NCBI RefSeq assembly: GCF_025602895.1
Contig: NW_026516296.1
Location: forward strand, 62,001-126,000
DNA length: 64,000 bases
Source of the DNA: Polychytrium aggregatum
Taxonomy: Eukaryota > Chytridiomycota > Chytridiomycetes > Polychytriales
Reading direction: 5' to 3'
Shown: positions 41,115 through 63,145 of the stretch, in pieces
Position numbering within the stretch: position 1 is the first letter of the stretch
Layout: every line of letters begins with the position of its first letter
Position numbers and translations under genes: made by a program
Notes under the pieces: generated by a model
Database searches by the model: none
Seen by the model: the letters and a program-made list of their open reading frames with translations, nothing else
Told to the model about the DNA's origin: nothing

Positions 41115-43657
41115 ATGGTCACTTACGGAGGAGGTATGTCTGCAGCAGCGAGCCGCCCAAGCTGTCCGCATCCGCATGCAGCTCCAGCGGCGATGGCCGT
41201 CGACTCACCCTCCTTTTCCTCCGCTGTGTCCTCGCGGGCTTGTCGATGCAGACGAGGTTTCGGCCCTCGTTCTGGATGTCGGATCATCGTCCACCCGCGT
41301 TGGGTTCGCTGGCGAAGACACCCCCAAGGCGGTCTTTCCAACTGTCGTGGGATCGATTGCTGGAGAAGCCGGTGCAGCCGATGCCCAGGGCGATACGATC
41401 ATGGGTGGTGGTGATCGTGCCCCGGCAACAAAGAAGAGCAAGCGATTCCTGGGCGAAACCGAAGTGTATTGCTGGCGGGAGAACATGGACATCCGCAAGC
41501 CCGTGTCTCAGGGCCTTGGTGTGTATCTGTCAAGAACCAGAAAGCCTGGTTGTGACAGGGCAGTGCCCTCTCTCGATCCATGGTCGAAACGGATCGGCGG
41601 AGATGCTGCAGGAGGCGATGCCCCATCTAGTCCGATGCCTTTCGCATCGCAGATCACTGGCATCTTATCCTCCACCAGCCGCCGGCTTCTTGCTGACCGA
41701 CGTCTGACGTTATCCTCTGCAGTTCAGAACTGGGACGAGTATGAGGCCGTCTGGGACTATGTCTACTCTCGGAGGATGAGAATTAACCCCGCCGAGCACC
41801 CGCTCCTCCTCTCCGAGCCGGCCTGGAACCCGCGCGAAGATCGAGAAAAGCTGATGGAGCTGGCGTTCGAGACCTTCAAAGTGCCTGCTTTCTACTTGGC
41901 CAAGTCGCCTGTTCTGACAGCGTAGGTTGATTGGCGCTCGGTGCGATCAGCGCAGGCAGCGGATTGACTTGGTGTGTGCCCAAAGCAGGCGCAGGGTGGT
42001 TCAAGGCTGACTCCGACGATGGCGATCGCACTCTTTGCCCGCATCACTGCTTCCTAGGTTCTCCTCTGGTCGAGCTACGACCCTGATCATCGACTCGGGA
42101 GCCACGGCCACAAGTGTTGTGCCGGTATTCGAAGGCTATGTTCTCAAACGAGGTTGGTAGATTGCCTGGCCACGTCGGGCCAACAGAGAGATATCGGTGT
42201 CAGACAGGCAGTCGTCGCTATCAAATCGGCCGAGGCGCCAACCCAACCCGGCTCTCTGGCAGGCGGCTCTGCGTGTGGCTGCTGATGGGCAGTTTCTGCG
42301 AGAGTGTCGGTCCGCTGCAGCATGTGCCAATGCATTCTTTGCTCAAGTATTTTCTTCGGTCGCGGCTGACTCGTATGCACATCTGGTGACCAGGCATCCA
42401 ATACCAGGCCCTTGCCGGAGACGCTGTCTCGAGCGAGATTGCCCACTATCTCTCCAGCTCCGGCATCGACGTTGTACCGCAATACAAAGTGCTCTCCAAA
42501 TCCCCCTCTGATGCAGGCGTCCCGGCCAGCTTTGTGGAGCGCAATCGCCCCAACTCGACCGAGAGCTTCCATGCCTTGTCTGTTGAGGTAGGTTTGTGAA
42601 CCAGAGGACGCTCGCTCGGGCCGGCATTAGGTGCAGCAGCTGCAGTCGGCTATGAGCCCATACAGGCAGCCAGTTGCAGAGGGGCTCTAACGGTGTATCG
42701 ACCTTCGTGAACAGCGAGTGATCAACGATTTCAAGGAGACTGTCTGCCATGTTTCTGAAAGCGCTCGCTGGGACGACCGGTAAGGGCGGCTCGACCGGAA
42801 CTGCTGACAAAGCCTCTGTGTGGGCGGGAAGCCATTTGCAGGGATGCTGAGAGACTAGGGCATGCTTATCTATCTGGTGAGCCGTATCGTGCTGGCGTCG
42901 GCTATTCCTGCTTGCTGACTCGAGTTTCTTGTCCAGGGTCATGTCCCTCCAACCCAAAAAGTCGTACGAGTTCCCCAATGGCTACAACAACTACTTTGGC
43001 CTCGAGCGGTTCAAAGCCCCGGAGATTCTGTTCAACCCCAAAGCGTCGCAGTCTGTGAGTAGCGCGGTGGGGCTTGTTGGTGGGTCGTTCCTTGGTCCGG
43101 TGCCGTTACTGACGGTGGCTTGGACGACAACTTCAGGGCAAGGTGGATGCAGGCCTACTGGGCATCCAGCAGCTGGTGGATCTGTCGATCCAGGCATGCG
43201 ACGCCGATTTGCGGCCCACGCTTTACTCGAACGCAGTGTCCACGGGCGGCACAAGTTCGCTCCCGGGATTCAACGAGCGTCTCAGCGCCGAGCTCTCGGT
43301 GAATGCCAATATGGTGAGATGCATGAGGAGGGGAGAGGCTCTGGTCCAGCTCGGACATTGTAACTCCAGACATCGGACATGGGCTAGGTGCACTCGTCGC
43401 ATCGCTGTGGAGCTGGCAGCATCGGCGCTGCTGATGTCGCTTTCCATGGTGATTGTGCTGCAGCCAGAGTGCTAACATCGGGCCTATCCATGCAGATGCG
43501 GGTCAAGCTTCATTCGCCCGGGAACATGATCGAGCGCAAGTTCAGTGCGTGGGTGGGAGGCTCGATCTTGGCATCGCTGGGCTCCTTCCACCAGATGTGG
43601 GTCTCGAAGAAGGAGTACGAGGAGATGGGCCCGTCGGTAGAGCAGCGTCTGAACTGA
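41115..43657 (+). CDS. ARP4: Actin-related protein ARP4/BAF53, nine exons
   Basis: The exons are 41115-41133, 41252-41518, 41723-41921, 42058-42152, 42394-42587, 42715-42779, 42937-43054, 43137-43313 and 43496-43657. All are GT-AG with closing phases, giving 431 residues (human BAF53 has 429). The N-terminal [18 protein letters not shown] is diagnostic of ARP4. Actin-fold blocks are [60 protein letters not shown] and [20 protein letters not shown]. An acidic/Gly insertion follows the first block. ARP4 is a shared subunit of INO80, SWR1, NuA4 and SWI/SNF-type complexes and binds nucleosomes and the HSA helix. INO80 follows 988 bases downstream on the same strand. The first exon is only 19 bases. 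Confidence 0.96.
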
Positions 43658-44644
43658 CGAACATGTATCGATTGAGTGCAAAAACACAAAGCGGGTACAT
43701 CTGGGCGATGGCGTCGTTCAGAGGTGCCTGCCTGTTGCCTGAATACACACCGTCGCTGCCATGGCCATATCAGCAGACGAGTCCAAGCAGCGGCCCAAGT
43801 GATCCATGTGTTGCATACCGACAGCCTGCGTATTTGATCGAAGCAGTGTGCATGCGGAGCGGGTTGCGATGATTGCCACGATTGCAACGATTGCGACGAT
43901 TGCGCGGCGACGGCTGCTCTGTATCCTCAACGTATTTGCACAGAAGACACCGTCGACTGCAATGCCCCGCTGAAGTGATCAGTTGCAATGATCAGTTGCA
44001 ATGATCGCTCGTAGCGCTCAATGCCATCATCAACCACAGCGATCCACCCCGGCGATCCACCTCGGCGATCGTCTATGGATTGAGGCACAGAGCGCCACAG
44101 AACACGTCCGTCTTTGCCGGCGCTCAACCCAAACAGCGACTCCTTCGACACCCTCCAGCGGCCCTTCGCACGGCCTGGGATGGCCTCGGCTGCCCCCCCC
44201 AGTCGCCCGTTTTCGTTTTTCGCCGTCTGCGGACCTCCCTCCCAGGCGTCCTTCTTGCTGGCTCGGGCCCACACTCCCCGTCTTCCTCGGCGCGCTCTCT
44301 CTCGCATCTGCATTGCCCTTTGCTCGCACCGGCACTACTTGCCCACTTCGGCATTGCTCGCTCTCACCCTTGCGTGTGCTTGGCTTTTACCACATATCCT
44401 CCGTCAACTTTACCGTCTGCAAGCCGTTGCCTGCTGCCTCGGCTACTCGCCTATCATCCGATCCTCCACTCGACCTGCTGTTTCTGCCGTTGTCGGCCTG
44501 GACTCGTTGCTGCTGCTGCTGCTGGTGCTGCTGCTGCTGGTGCTCTCGACTCGATCGTCTCTGCTCTAGATCGCTGGTTCGTCTTTGTCGCCTTTGGCAT
44601 CTCCCTCGTCCTCGCCCTCCGTTGCCCTGTCCATCGTCTGCCCA
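43658..44644. other. Intergenic ARP4-INO80 with GATTGCRAC and CTG repeats
   Basis: A GATTGCRAC repeat (about 43867-43905) and a CTG/CTGGTG trinucleotide tract (about 44509-44542) are visible. A plus-strand frame from 44001 overlaps the INO80 first exon in another frame and is treated as a shadow. The region should contain the INO80 promoter. Confidence 0.5.
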
Positions 44645-54165
<9,521 letters not shown>

Positions 54166-55644
54166 CTCCCATGGCCGGTCTGCACCCGCAACTGTATCTG
54201 TGTCACTGCCCTGGCTGGCTCTGCGACTGTCGTCTCGTCTTGTGATCAATACAGCAGAGATGACTGCGGTGCGCAAGTCGATTGCGAGAACGAGGGAAAG
54301 CCGTTGGCCGACCCCGTAAAGCTTCCAGCGGGGATACTGCTGTTCCGGTCGCTACAGCTTGATATATGGCAAGAGCGCGAGCAGCGGCGTCGGTAGATGG
54401 ACTTGGATGTCTTTGGTCATGGAGGCCCTGATTGTCTCTCGTCGCATCTTATGCCAAGGCCAGGCGGCTGGCCGGAGGCCACGCATACGAGTCTGCGATT
54501 CACGGCCAAGGCTTTTGATCAGCAAGGACACAATGACTGGGGGGCTCTGCTGAATGGAAATGTGTCCGACAAAGGGCGAATGTGTCGAGTTGAGAGCGTG
54601 CGACGACGAAATGAGCAGTGTGTCCGACCCTGCCAATCACCAATCCGAAACATACGTCACCGCGGATCAAAGTTGGCTGAGCGAAAGACACAAGTCGCTG
54701 TACTTCTCCCGTTCGATTGTTCTCGACAATAGCCTCTCTGTGCAGTTTCCGTCAAAGGACCCGACCAAGACGAACGAGGCACTGCAGTCGAGAATCACGC
54801 CACTCGAGGGTGCGAATGCATCGGCGCTGAAACGAAGAGCACCCAACCGTCGATGAATGACCGACAGCACACTTTCTTTAGACTCTCCTTTCTGTCGTCT
54901 CCACTAAACAAGTCCCACGAAACCAGCGTCGCCGACGGTGTCTGATCCTCTGCATCCCCCTACGCTGTTGGAACTGGGGAAGGTGAGCATTTTCAGGGCG
55001 AATTGTAGATTCCCAACCACACGCTCTCTGGCTGCACCGAGTCCACTCTTGAGCGAAAGACTGGCGTGCTGACAACTGAGCGATTGCCGGCCGCCGTGTG
55101 ACCGGAGAACATTCAAGCACGGCTCGAGATGTTTGGTAGTGGGGCGCTTGCGAGGATGCGAGTTTTTGGCCAACGAAGGTACTTCCGAGCTCGCTATCGA
55201 AGGCTGCAGCCCGGTCAGCGATTCCTGATACCACCTTGCCCTGTTATTACATCTCTCCAGGCAGTTGGTGAAATCCCCTAGTTGTAAACACCCTCTGTCC
55301 CATCAAATCATTTGTCGTACGGAGCACACTTTGCACCGAATTCCTCATCGACGCGGGTACTCACATCTACTGACGCTACCAAGCGAACGGCTATCGACTG
55401 TAGTTTCTTCATTTCAGGCTACCCGTAAGTCGGTGCGGCTGCCGGCTTGTGCCTCGCATTTGGTGCAAACTGTCTTCGCCTCATTTGCATCACAGGACCA
55501 TGAATTCTTGGATCCAACAGAGCGGATTCAACTCCAGCTTCTGATGTCCGCCATCGCATCTATGCACACTCGCGCGATGCTTCCTTTGCTTGTATGTTGT
55601 TTGACTGACGCATATTTCCTCGATATGTGTGTCGCCCAGACAAC
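54166..55644. other. Intergenic, no gene recognised
   Basis: About 1.5 kb lies between the INO80 stop and the F-box-like gene. Several frames of 60-120 codons on both strands lack domains or a coherent splice pattern. Confidence 0.5.
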
Positions 55645-57663
55645 ATGGCTCGCTTTGCAGATCTCCCCAACACAGTCCTGTCGCACATTTACAAGTTCTG
55701 CCACCACCCACTAAACTTGAGCCAGACCAACAAGAACCTCAACCAATGCTCCAAGCTACCGTCAACCCGCGTCTTGTGGCTGCTGCATCACAAAGAGATG
55801 CTCATGAAGTGGGCCACTGAGCAAGATTCGAAGAAAGTAACGAGCTACACCCAGTGGGTCGACCGCCACGAAGATCGACAAGCCAGAGAGTATGGCTCCT
55901 TTCCCGATAAACTCATCTCTGCCGACGTCTGCCTGGTTCTGATCAAGGTTCTGACAAAGTACAAGGGTCCGGACCACAAGCTTCTCATCCAAACAGCATG
56001 GTTCCGCATCTGCCAGGAGCGACGGATGAAGCTCTCTTCGGAGCTGTTCTTCTCGCTTCAGTCGCGGCTCTACGACTACTTTGACGAGTCCTCGTGGAAA
56101 ATATGGGTCTACATGCTCATTTCGGCTTCTACGGTCGCCCATGAGAACACCCAGGTGGCCGACTATGGGCTGCGCTGTCTCGAAAAGCTCGTGAAGAGCC
56201 ATCGCACCTTTGTTTTTGAAAATGTGCCTGATGCGCCGCACTTGGCAGTCCAGCTCAACAACCTCGATGTCCTCGACTTCCTCTTCAAGGACGGCGGCTA
56301 CTTCACCGAGATGCTCTACGACATTCTGCAAGTCGCAGTCGCGAACGATATGTGGGAGATATCCAACTACCTCATCGCCAAGATAGGCTTCACCGAGGAG
56401 AAGGCGTCGCTTATTAAGATGTACAACGACATTTCCATCATCAGCAAGAACGTCGCCAAGGGCAACCTCGACATAGTCCGGCAGATCGTCGATCGCTGGA
56501 AACAAGAGTGCAATCCCGGCACCTTCAACGTGCGATGGCGCATCTGCATCGAAAGTGCCTGCGAAAAGGGCGATCTGGTCCTGGCCCAGGTGATGTTTGG
56601 CCTCCGACCAGAGGACAGCGACGAGTTCCAAGTCACGGCGCGCATGCTTGCTTTGGCGGTGGTTGCCAAGAACGACGACTTGGTCGAATTCATCCTGGAA
56701 CAAGCCCCGCGAACCATCGACCACCCCGACACTCGCCAATCCGTGTCTTCGCTGGTCGCCGCCCCGGAGGAGCCGCTTTTGCTCAACCTTCCCACCGATC
56801 CCGTCATTCGACGAAGCGAGCTGCTTTCGCGCTACTGCTCGACCTCAGACGAGCACCTTGGCAGGGAGCTTGGCACCACCTTCGCGGGCATCCAAAGCAC
56901 CAACAATGCCCAGCTGCATCGCTATCAGGTCGTCAAGTACCTCTTGAATCCGCCCAACGCGACCAACCCTGGATTCAAGCCGCTGCACCTCGAGCCACAG
57001 ATCGCCGAAGACTGTGTTTGGTCGGCCATCAACCTGCGTGCCTACGATGTCGCATCTCTGATCCGAGAGTCGGGTGTTGAGCTCGGCTGGATGGAAAAGC
57101 AGAATAACGAGGATCTGGAAGCCATGACCCTCGAGCTGGCAAGCCGATCCGAGAAGGACCGCGCAATCATCACCCCGATCGCCGTTGCACTCTTTGCCTG
57201 CCTCGGCGGTTCGTGGGACGGTTCCGAGCTCGCCGTGGAAGGGAGAGTCAAGGACCCGCTCAGCAACGGCAATTGGCTCCAGGCCAACCTGCCCACTCCC
57301 GTGCTGCGCCCCTCGCCTCGGCCCAGCTTCCAGCGTCCTGTGGTCTCCAGAAAGCTTCGTACCGAGCTCGAGTCCAGCGAGCCGGTCCATGGCGCTGTTC
57401 GCAACATCATCGACCCCGCCGACCCATTCTGGACGGCATTTCTGTCGGGAGCCTCTGAGGAGCTTGCGGATCTCGAGTCGAAGCTTGGCACCCTCAACTT
57501 TGGGTGGATGGAGCCTGCTCGTGAGACCGCACCACTCGGGACTGACGCTTCCGAGGAAACCCCGGCCGAGTGCTGGCAGGCCAACTTTGGTGGCCAAGAC
57601 CCACCCGAGTCTGAGATGGGCGTGTTTGTGGCCCTTGGTGGCATGCACAGGCCCGAAATGTAG
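55645..57663 (+). CDS. F-box-like protein with degenerate ankyrin-type repeats, intronless
   Basis: A single exon of 672 residues. The ATG at 55645 (MARFADLPNTVLSHIYKF) is preferred to the GTG 18 bases upstream. The N-terminus resembles an F-box (ADLPNTVLSHIYKFC, then a helix). Helical repeats of ankyrin type follow from about residue 195: NNLDVLDFLFKDGG, NDMWEISNYLIAKIG, KGNLDIVRQIVDRW, KGDLVLAQVMFG and KNDDLVEFILEQA. They are poor matches to the canonical TPLH/LL pattern. The C-terminal ~150 residues are unrecognised. If the F-box is real, the protein would be a substrate receptor for an SCF ubiquitin ligase; that is inference. The lack of introns contrasts with nearly all neighbours. Fungi often carry expanded families of such proteins. 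Confidence 0.7.
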   Translation: MARFADLPNTVLSHIYKFCHHPLNLSQTNKNLNQCSKLPSTRVLWLLHHKEMLMKWATEQDSKKVTSYTQWVDRHEDRQAREYGSFPDKLISADVCLVLIKVLTKYKGPDHKLLIQTAWFRICQERRMKLSSELFFSLQSRLYDYFDESSWKIWVYMLISASTVAHENTQVADYGLRCLEKLVKSHRTFVFENVPDAPHLAVQLNNLDVLDFLFKDGGYFTEMLYDILQVAVANDMWEISNYLIAKIGFTEEKASLIKMYNDISIISKNVAKGNLDIVRQIVDRWKQECNPGTFNVRWRICIESACEKGDLVLAQVMFGLRPEDSDEFQVTARMLALAVVAKNDDLVEFILEQAPRTIDHPDTRQSVSSLVAAPEEPLLLNLPTDPVIRRSELLSRYCSTSDEHLGRELGTTFAGIQSTNNAQLHRYQVVKYLLNPPNATNPGFKPLHLEPQIAEDCVWSAINLRAYDVASLIRESGVELGWMEKQNNEDLEAMTLELASRSEKDRAIITPIAVALFACLGGSWDGSELAVEGRVKDPLSNGNWLQANLPTPVLRPSPRPSFQRPVVSRKLRTELESSEPVHGAVRNIIDPADPFWTAFLSGASEELADLESKLGTLNFGWMEPARETAPLGTDASEETPAECWQANFGGQDPPESEMGVFVALGGMHRPEM

Positions 57664-58855
57664 GCCCGGCAGATCGGGCCGACAGACAACGCCATTCCCT
57701 CAACAAGGTAATCTGGCTGCAGTGCTTTGGATGATGATTCCGTCTGCGACGAGCGCAGGGAGAGGGCCTTAGTCATATCCAGTGCTGGTGGTAGACACCC
57801 CAGGCGGGGTTGGTTGAAGCATCGGCAAATCATAGGCAGTGTCGGGTGTCAACCGGAATCTGTGGTATGGAACTAATCGCTCGCTCGCTCGCTGCTCCTG
57901 CAGATGCTTGGTAACACTGTTTATTGAGCTCTCTACTCAGCTTTCTTTGGAAGTATACCATGAGCGTGCATTTGACGAGCGGAGATGCTGGGTGCGCAAG
58001 AGGATAGCACAGCAAGGGTCGACCTACGCCTGATTCACTGAAGAGCAGGCTTGGCTTGAATGCAAGTAGTATTTGACGTGGGAATGGAGCAGCACCGATA
58101 GCATGGAAATGGCGCTCTGCGACTGCGAACCGGGCGAAGCGCATGGAGTAGCACTGTCGTGGAGATATCGGGTTGCGAATCCACGCGATCGATTGCTGGT
58201 GACTGAATATACATCGTTCCCAAAACGAAATGGGACATTCCGTTTGAGCTAGGACAGCTGTGGCTTTCTGGAACGCCCCCAATGGCCAAACCATGTCCAA
58301 GGAGACCGAGGTGGTGATTGCCTTTGGAAATGCCTCCTGGAAGCAAGGGAAGGGATATACATCCAGCCCATTGGAGCCTATGGATCGTGTCGCTGATGCC
58401 GTTGGCATAAAGAGACCGTCCCGTTGCTTTCTGGATTGACTGGACTGCCCAGCATGACCTTTCGCCGCAGCGACGAAATGTGCGTGTGCAGATGTGCAGG
58501 TGTGCATGTGCGTGTGTGTGTATTGAAGATCGGAAAGCGGACCATTGACCTAGAAACTGAATGTCCCCTTTCGCTGCGCGAGCCTTCATCAGTAGGACCC
58601 CGATGCGATGCGCTGTAGCCTGTTCAAGGACGATTTTTCTCATTATAGTTGCGCGAGCTGTCGCAGCAACCGAAGAGCATATCACTTCATGCTAGAGAGA
58701 GCAGTAGGGGCGAGAGTCATCTTGTTGCCCCGGCTACAGTTGGATGAAGCGCTGCTCTCCCGGCCTCCTTCATATGTGCAAACCATGAGCAGTGCCACAC
58801 GGCTCGGAAGGTGTTCCTGCCGACTGCCAGACCAACTTGGCAATATGCATGCGGC
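57664..58855. other. Intergenic, convergent, no gene recognised
   Basis: This lies between the stops of the F-box-like gene and DOT1. Two minus-strand frames of 216 and 225 codons overlap each other in different phases, which argues against either being real. A short TGTG tract lies near 58485-58520. Confidence 0.5.
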
Positions 58856-61800
58856 CTATAGCTGCTTATGAAGCTCTCCGAGCGAGGCCCGATCGACTGT
58901 GTGGATAAAGTATCGACCGCCCTCGTTTGTCCAGGAGACACTGGGAACAGAACACGCACAAGCGTCATTATCGATGGATCGCACCGAACCGAAGGAACGT
59001 TCGATATCAGGTGCGTTCCAGCAGCTCGACACTAACTTCAGCATAAATTGCATCATTCCACCTCCAACGCAATCAAATGAGATGGCGCTTACGAGCGAAG
59101 CAGTCTTGCCACAGCCAACACCGAGACATACCTGTCCCGAGCAAAGTAGTGCTCCTCAATGCTGAATATTGACTCGATGGCATTGCTTCGCCGCAGACTC
59201 ACTTTCCGATCGATTGGCACAAAGTTCTTGAGCGAAACGACCTGGGCGAGGGTTGTGTGAGTGTTTTGGAAGTGTTAGAACAGCCGACAGCTCAACGAAG
59301 CGGCAAAGCAGAATATAAATCCACATAGCAGACTTGAATGGGTCTATAGAAGGCGCTGTAAAGGAATGTCGCTGACGTATGCTAGACATCTGGACGCGTA
59401 AAGCATATCGATAGTGAAGCAATGCTCAGTGGTGAGTCGCGGAAATCGCTGGCCACCCCTGTTGTGGCCACCGACTGGGCAACAAAACGCACCTTGGCAG
59501 TGTCCTTGAGATCCAGAAACTTGTGGAGAATTCTCTGATTCAGTTGGGCATCAAAGGCATAGCTGGCAGCACAGACAGAGAGTGGTATTGGTATCAACTT
59601 CCAGCGCATAAGGCGACAGTATACCTCAGATGAACCACCGAAACGACATCAAGGTAGATTGAATAGAATGAATCAGCCAGATCGCGAGGCACTGCATGGT
59701 GCTTGCACACTGCGGAACACAGCACCAGGGAAGCGTGGTGGTCGTGCTGCGATGTGACGAAGCGTATTACTTGTTGACGAAAATGATGTCAGCTCGCCTG
59801 ATCACATCATGGATCTCTGGGTCCTCGAGAAAGTCTCCTTGCTTCAAAGTAATTTTGCCACAGGGCTTTGCATAGTAGCTGAGTGTCTCGGCAAGTGCAA
59901 GGGCACGGAGATGAGTGGGGATTGCAAACAAAGCACGCCTGTATCAGATTGAAATCCGGGAGCTCTTTGCAGTCCGACTGATTTGGATGTACATCCAAGT
60001 GGGGCAGTCCGCCTGGAGGCCTTGGTGCTATACACAAGGCCTATATCCTTGCATTTTGCTTACCGGAGTCTCGACAGCAGCTCCTTGCACTGTTTCTTTG
60101 CGAGCTTACTTGGAATCGGCATCACTTCGATCCCGTACGACTCGCAAAGACACTGTGCGGCGATCTGGAGCACTACATTTCCAATACCACTGCCCTGGTG
60201 ACGATGTAGATGCGGCCGGGGAGAGTCGATCCATTAGCTGCAGAGCCGCCGGATGGGTCGATTTGGGTCAAGCTGCCCAACCACTCGCGATCGCGAATGT
60301 CAGCTGAGTCCCACGTTGGTCTATGATGCATTTGCAAACCACAATGACGCGGAGACGATGGTTCGCTGACAGATTGGTGTCACTGGCAGCTTGTTGACTC
60401 ACCATATCCAGGAACACATGGTGGGGCTGGATCTTGGCCCGGTCGATGATCTCGCTGACGAGTGAGTGCTTGACCTCACCGTAGACATTGTTTGAAAACT
60501 CTGCCACATGCCACATCCGCAGCAATCAGGCCCAGCGGCACAGATGTTCCGTGAGCAAAGTTAGCACTCCATGGGATCGATATATGGTTGCTCTTGAGCG
60601 TGCACGTATTGGTCGGGGGTAAAGAATGCAGTACTTTCCGGTGAAAGCAAGCTCTCGATGAAAGTCAAGCTACCTCGATAGTTATTCAGGTGGTTGGAGT
60701 ATGGCGCGACCGAGCGGGCATATGCTTGATCCAGTATGTGCGACACCAGCTTGGGCGATGCAGCGCCGCCGAGCCCCTCGCATCTCTCAAACAAGCCCTG
60801 CTTCTTGAGTTCCCTGAGCTGCGCGTTGAACGCAGCAACGCCGTCACGTAGATCCTGGACGTTCCTCCGATGGCAAGACTTGATGATCTTGCGCAGAGTT
60901 CCATGTTTTGTATCCCCAAACTTGGATGAGTGCTCCTTCGGAATACAAAACTCGACAATCATCTGAGTTGTCGTGTAAATATCATGGGTTGGGTTGTATT
61001 CGCCGAGTTTAGTGGGCACAACCAGGGGGAATCTGGAGCAGAGCGAGACGGGTAAGCGGACTGGCTTGCTCAATCACTAGCGATTATGGTCAAGTGCGAG
61101 GTGACAGGCAAGTGGGCGGCGAGCAAGTATGTGCTTGTCAAAGTGGCTTTGGGGTGCATCGGTGACTCCAAATGCTCCGACACCTTGAGAAGGCAGATGC
61201 ACTCTCATCGGCCGTCCTTACTTCTCGACAGCGTCGATCCCTGGATATTCCAGGTCTATCGATTCAATTGCGAAGCCATTCGGACGCTTGCCTCCAGACA
61301 CAGCTGTATCGACTGCCAATCGGTTGAAAACCATTCGGGGTAAGTAAGGATGGAACGATAGTAGAGTGCTGACATGATATACACCCAATAGGCCATGTCA
61401 GCCAGCCAGGGTCGTTTGAGAGCAACCATCAACTCGGGAAGCCAAATTTCATGGGGTATTCGATGTCTTCCAGCGATGCATCGTATGGGTGCACCCGGAC
61501 CCTATCTGCCTGTGCACCGAGGGTCTGCGATTCCACTCAAAGTCGGCGCTGAAGAATGGCGGGAGATAGCAACGACTTACATGATATGTAGTGGGCCGAT
61601 GTCGACTGGATGACTGTCAGGGCATCGACACACGGTAGGAGCGATCGTTTCGAGATGTGTCGGTTGTCTTTGGGCCTTGGTAGAGTCGGGTCCTGCCTGG
61701 GCTTTGCCTCCTTCTTCTTTTCAGACAAGACTGACGAAGGGTGCGATGCGCCAGGCTCGGCCACCTTCGCGTCTGTTTTGCTATCCGATGGGGCTGACAC

Positions 61801-62638
61801 AAGCAATCCGCCCGCCGATTGTCGTTCCAGAGAGTCCATAGTGGTCGATGGTGCCTTGTCGGAAGGCGGCCGGGATGGTGTTGCATTTCCAACGCTCCAG
61901 TCGGGTGTCTCGGAGGAGACTCCGGTGCCGGACTTTGTTCGGGGTCCTTCTGCAACACTGCTGCCGTGATGATTTTGGTTGTCCCCGGCAGATGGGCTTT
62001 CATGAATCGGTTTGGTTTCGGCCGAGGCTCCACTCGAAGCTTCATTTGGAGACAGTAGCCGACGAGGGCGCTCAACTGCTGCTGATGGCGATGGAGGGCC
62101 CCGATTGGATTCAGGCCTCGGAGCAAACGAGGGAGTGCTACTGGAGAGGCCGCTGCTCCGACCGAGAGGAGACCGCAGCCTTTCTATCGGCTCGTTATTG
62201 GATGGAAGCGATCGACTCTCTAAAAATGACAATCGCGCGCTCTGTGGTCAGCCAAAGGTGATGGGTGCGATGGCCACAATGTCTCGATAGGCGAAGGGAG
62301 CGATGCCGTCGATTGGGGTCGACTTTACCACTGGTTCCAGCTTGAGGCTCGCTGCCTACCGCTGCGACGGATAGGAGAGCGGGAGTCGGGGTTGGCTCTC
62401 GCGATATCGGTTCAGCAAACGATTGGGGAGAGGATGGGGCTGGTGAGTGGATGGAGAGAAGCGGGCCCGTCCGCCGCAGGAGAGGCTTCATCTCGCCATT
62501 TGTGGCAATCGGAAGGTAGACGAATCGTTTCTGTGGCGGCGACAGCGGCTGTGACGCTATCGGTGTGTTGTTGGTGATTTGTGTATATATCCGATGGTGA
62601 AACTTGCGCTTCTGGCCGGATGCAACAATCGAAGACAT
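58856..62638 (-). CDS. DOT1: DOT1 histone H3 lysine-79 methyltransferase
   Basis: Exon 1 (62638-62329, MSSIVASGQKRK) and exon 2 (62219-61581) encode a disordered, Ser/Pro-rich N-terminus. The catalytic domain lies in smaller exons: VVPTKLGEYNPTHDIYTTTQ (near 61010), NNVYGEVKHSLVSEII with FLDM ending at a GTGAGT donor near 60400, and GSGIGNVVLQIAAQ with YGIEVMPIPSKLAKKQ (about 60060-60200). KITLKQGDFLEDPEI with ADIIFVN follows (about 59780-59870), then YAFDAQLNQRILHKFLDLKD, VVSLKNFVPI and the end SVSWTNEGGRYFIHTVDR. These are the DOT1 motifs, including the AdoMet-binding DxGSGIGN and the VYGE loop. The enzyme methylates H3K79 without a SET domain. Exons between 61040 and 61580 are uncertain. 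Confidence 0.93.
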
Positions 62639-63145
62639 GGCTGCAAGCGAAGAGCGAGGTGAGCCTGGACGAGGCGTCGATGGGGGGCAAAGGACTGTGC
62701 TTGCGCAGAGGAGCGAGACCAAAGAGCAGCCGTTCGGTTGGAACTGGATGAACACAGATGCCGATGCTCGAGGTTGATGCTGGGCGAAGGATGAAATGTC
62801 AGCGCGAGCGAATGGTGAAGGACGGCGATCTTGGATCAAGTGCGCCCGACAGGATCGAGTGCGCCAGTGTGGATCACGTGGATCCCAAGAAAGAGACAAG
62901 CAGATATTCCACCAGAAGCAGGATGCAACCATCGCATCGCCCACCCAGCCCTGCCGCCCCATAATGGTTTGATGGAATGTGTATATTCAGGAGCAAGCCC
63001 TTTGATCAAAAACAAGGTGCCCCGTTCAATCGTGAACGCCGTGAAACTCGTAATATATCCCGCGGCCTTCCGTGGAACTCAAAACAGGTATGGCATGCAA
63101 ACATCGGCCCGAATGGCGAGCAGCCCTGTCGACGCATCATTGCAT
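62639..63145. other. Intergenic, DOT1 promoter side
   Basis: This lies between the DOT1 start and the stop of the HECT ligase gene, both minus. No gene or clear regulatory element is seen. Confidence 0.5.

Noticed and set aside
55762-57648. Long minus-strand frames antisense to the F-box-like gene
   Set aside because: They mirror a well-supported plus-strand gene and lack domains.
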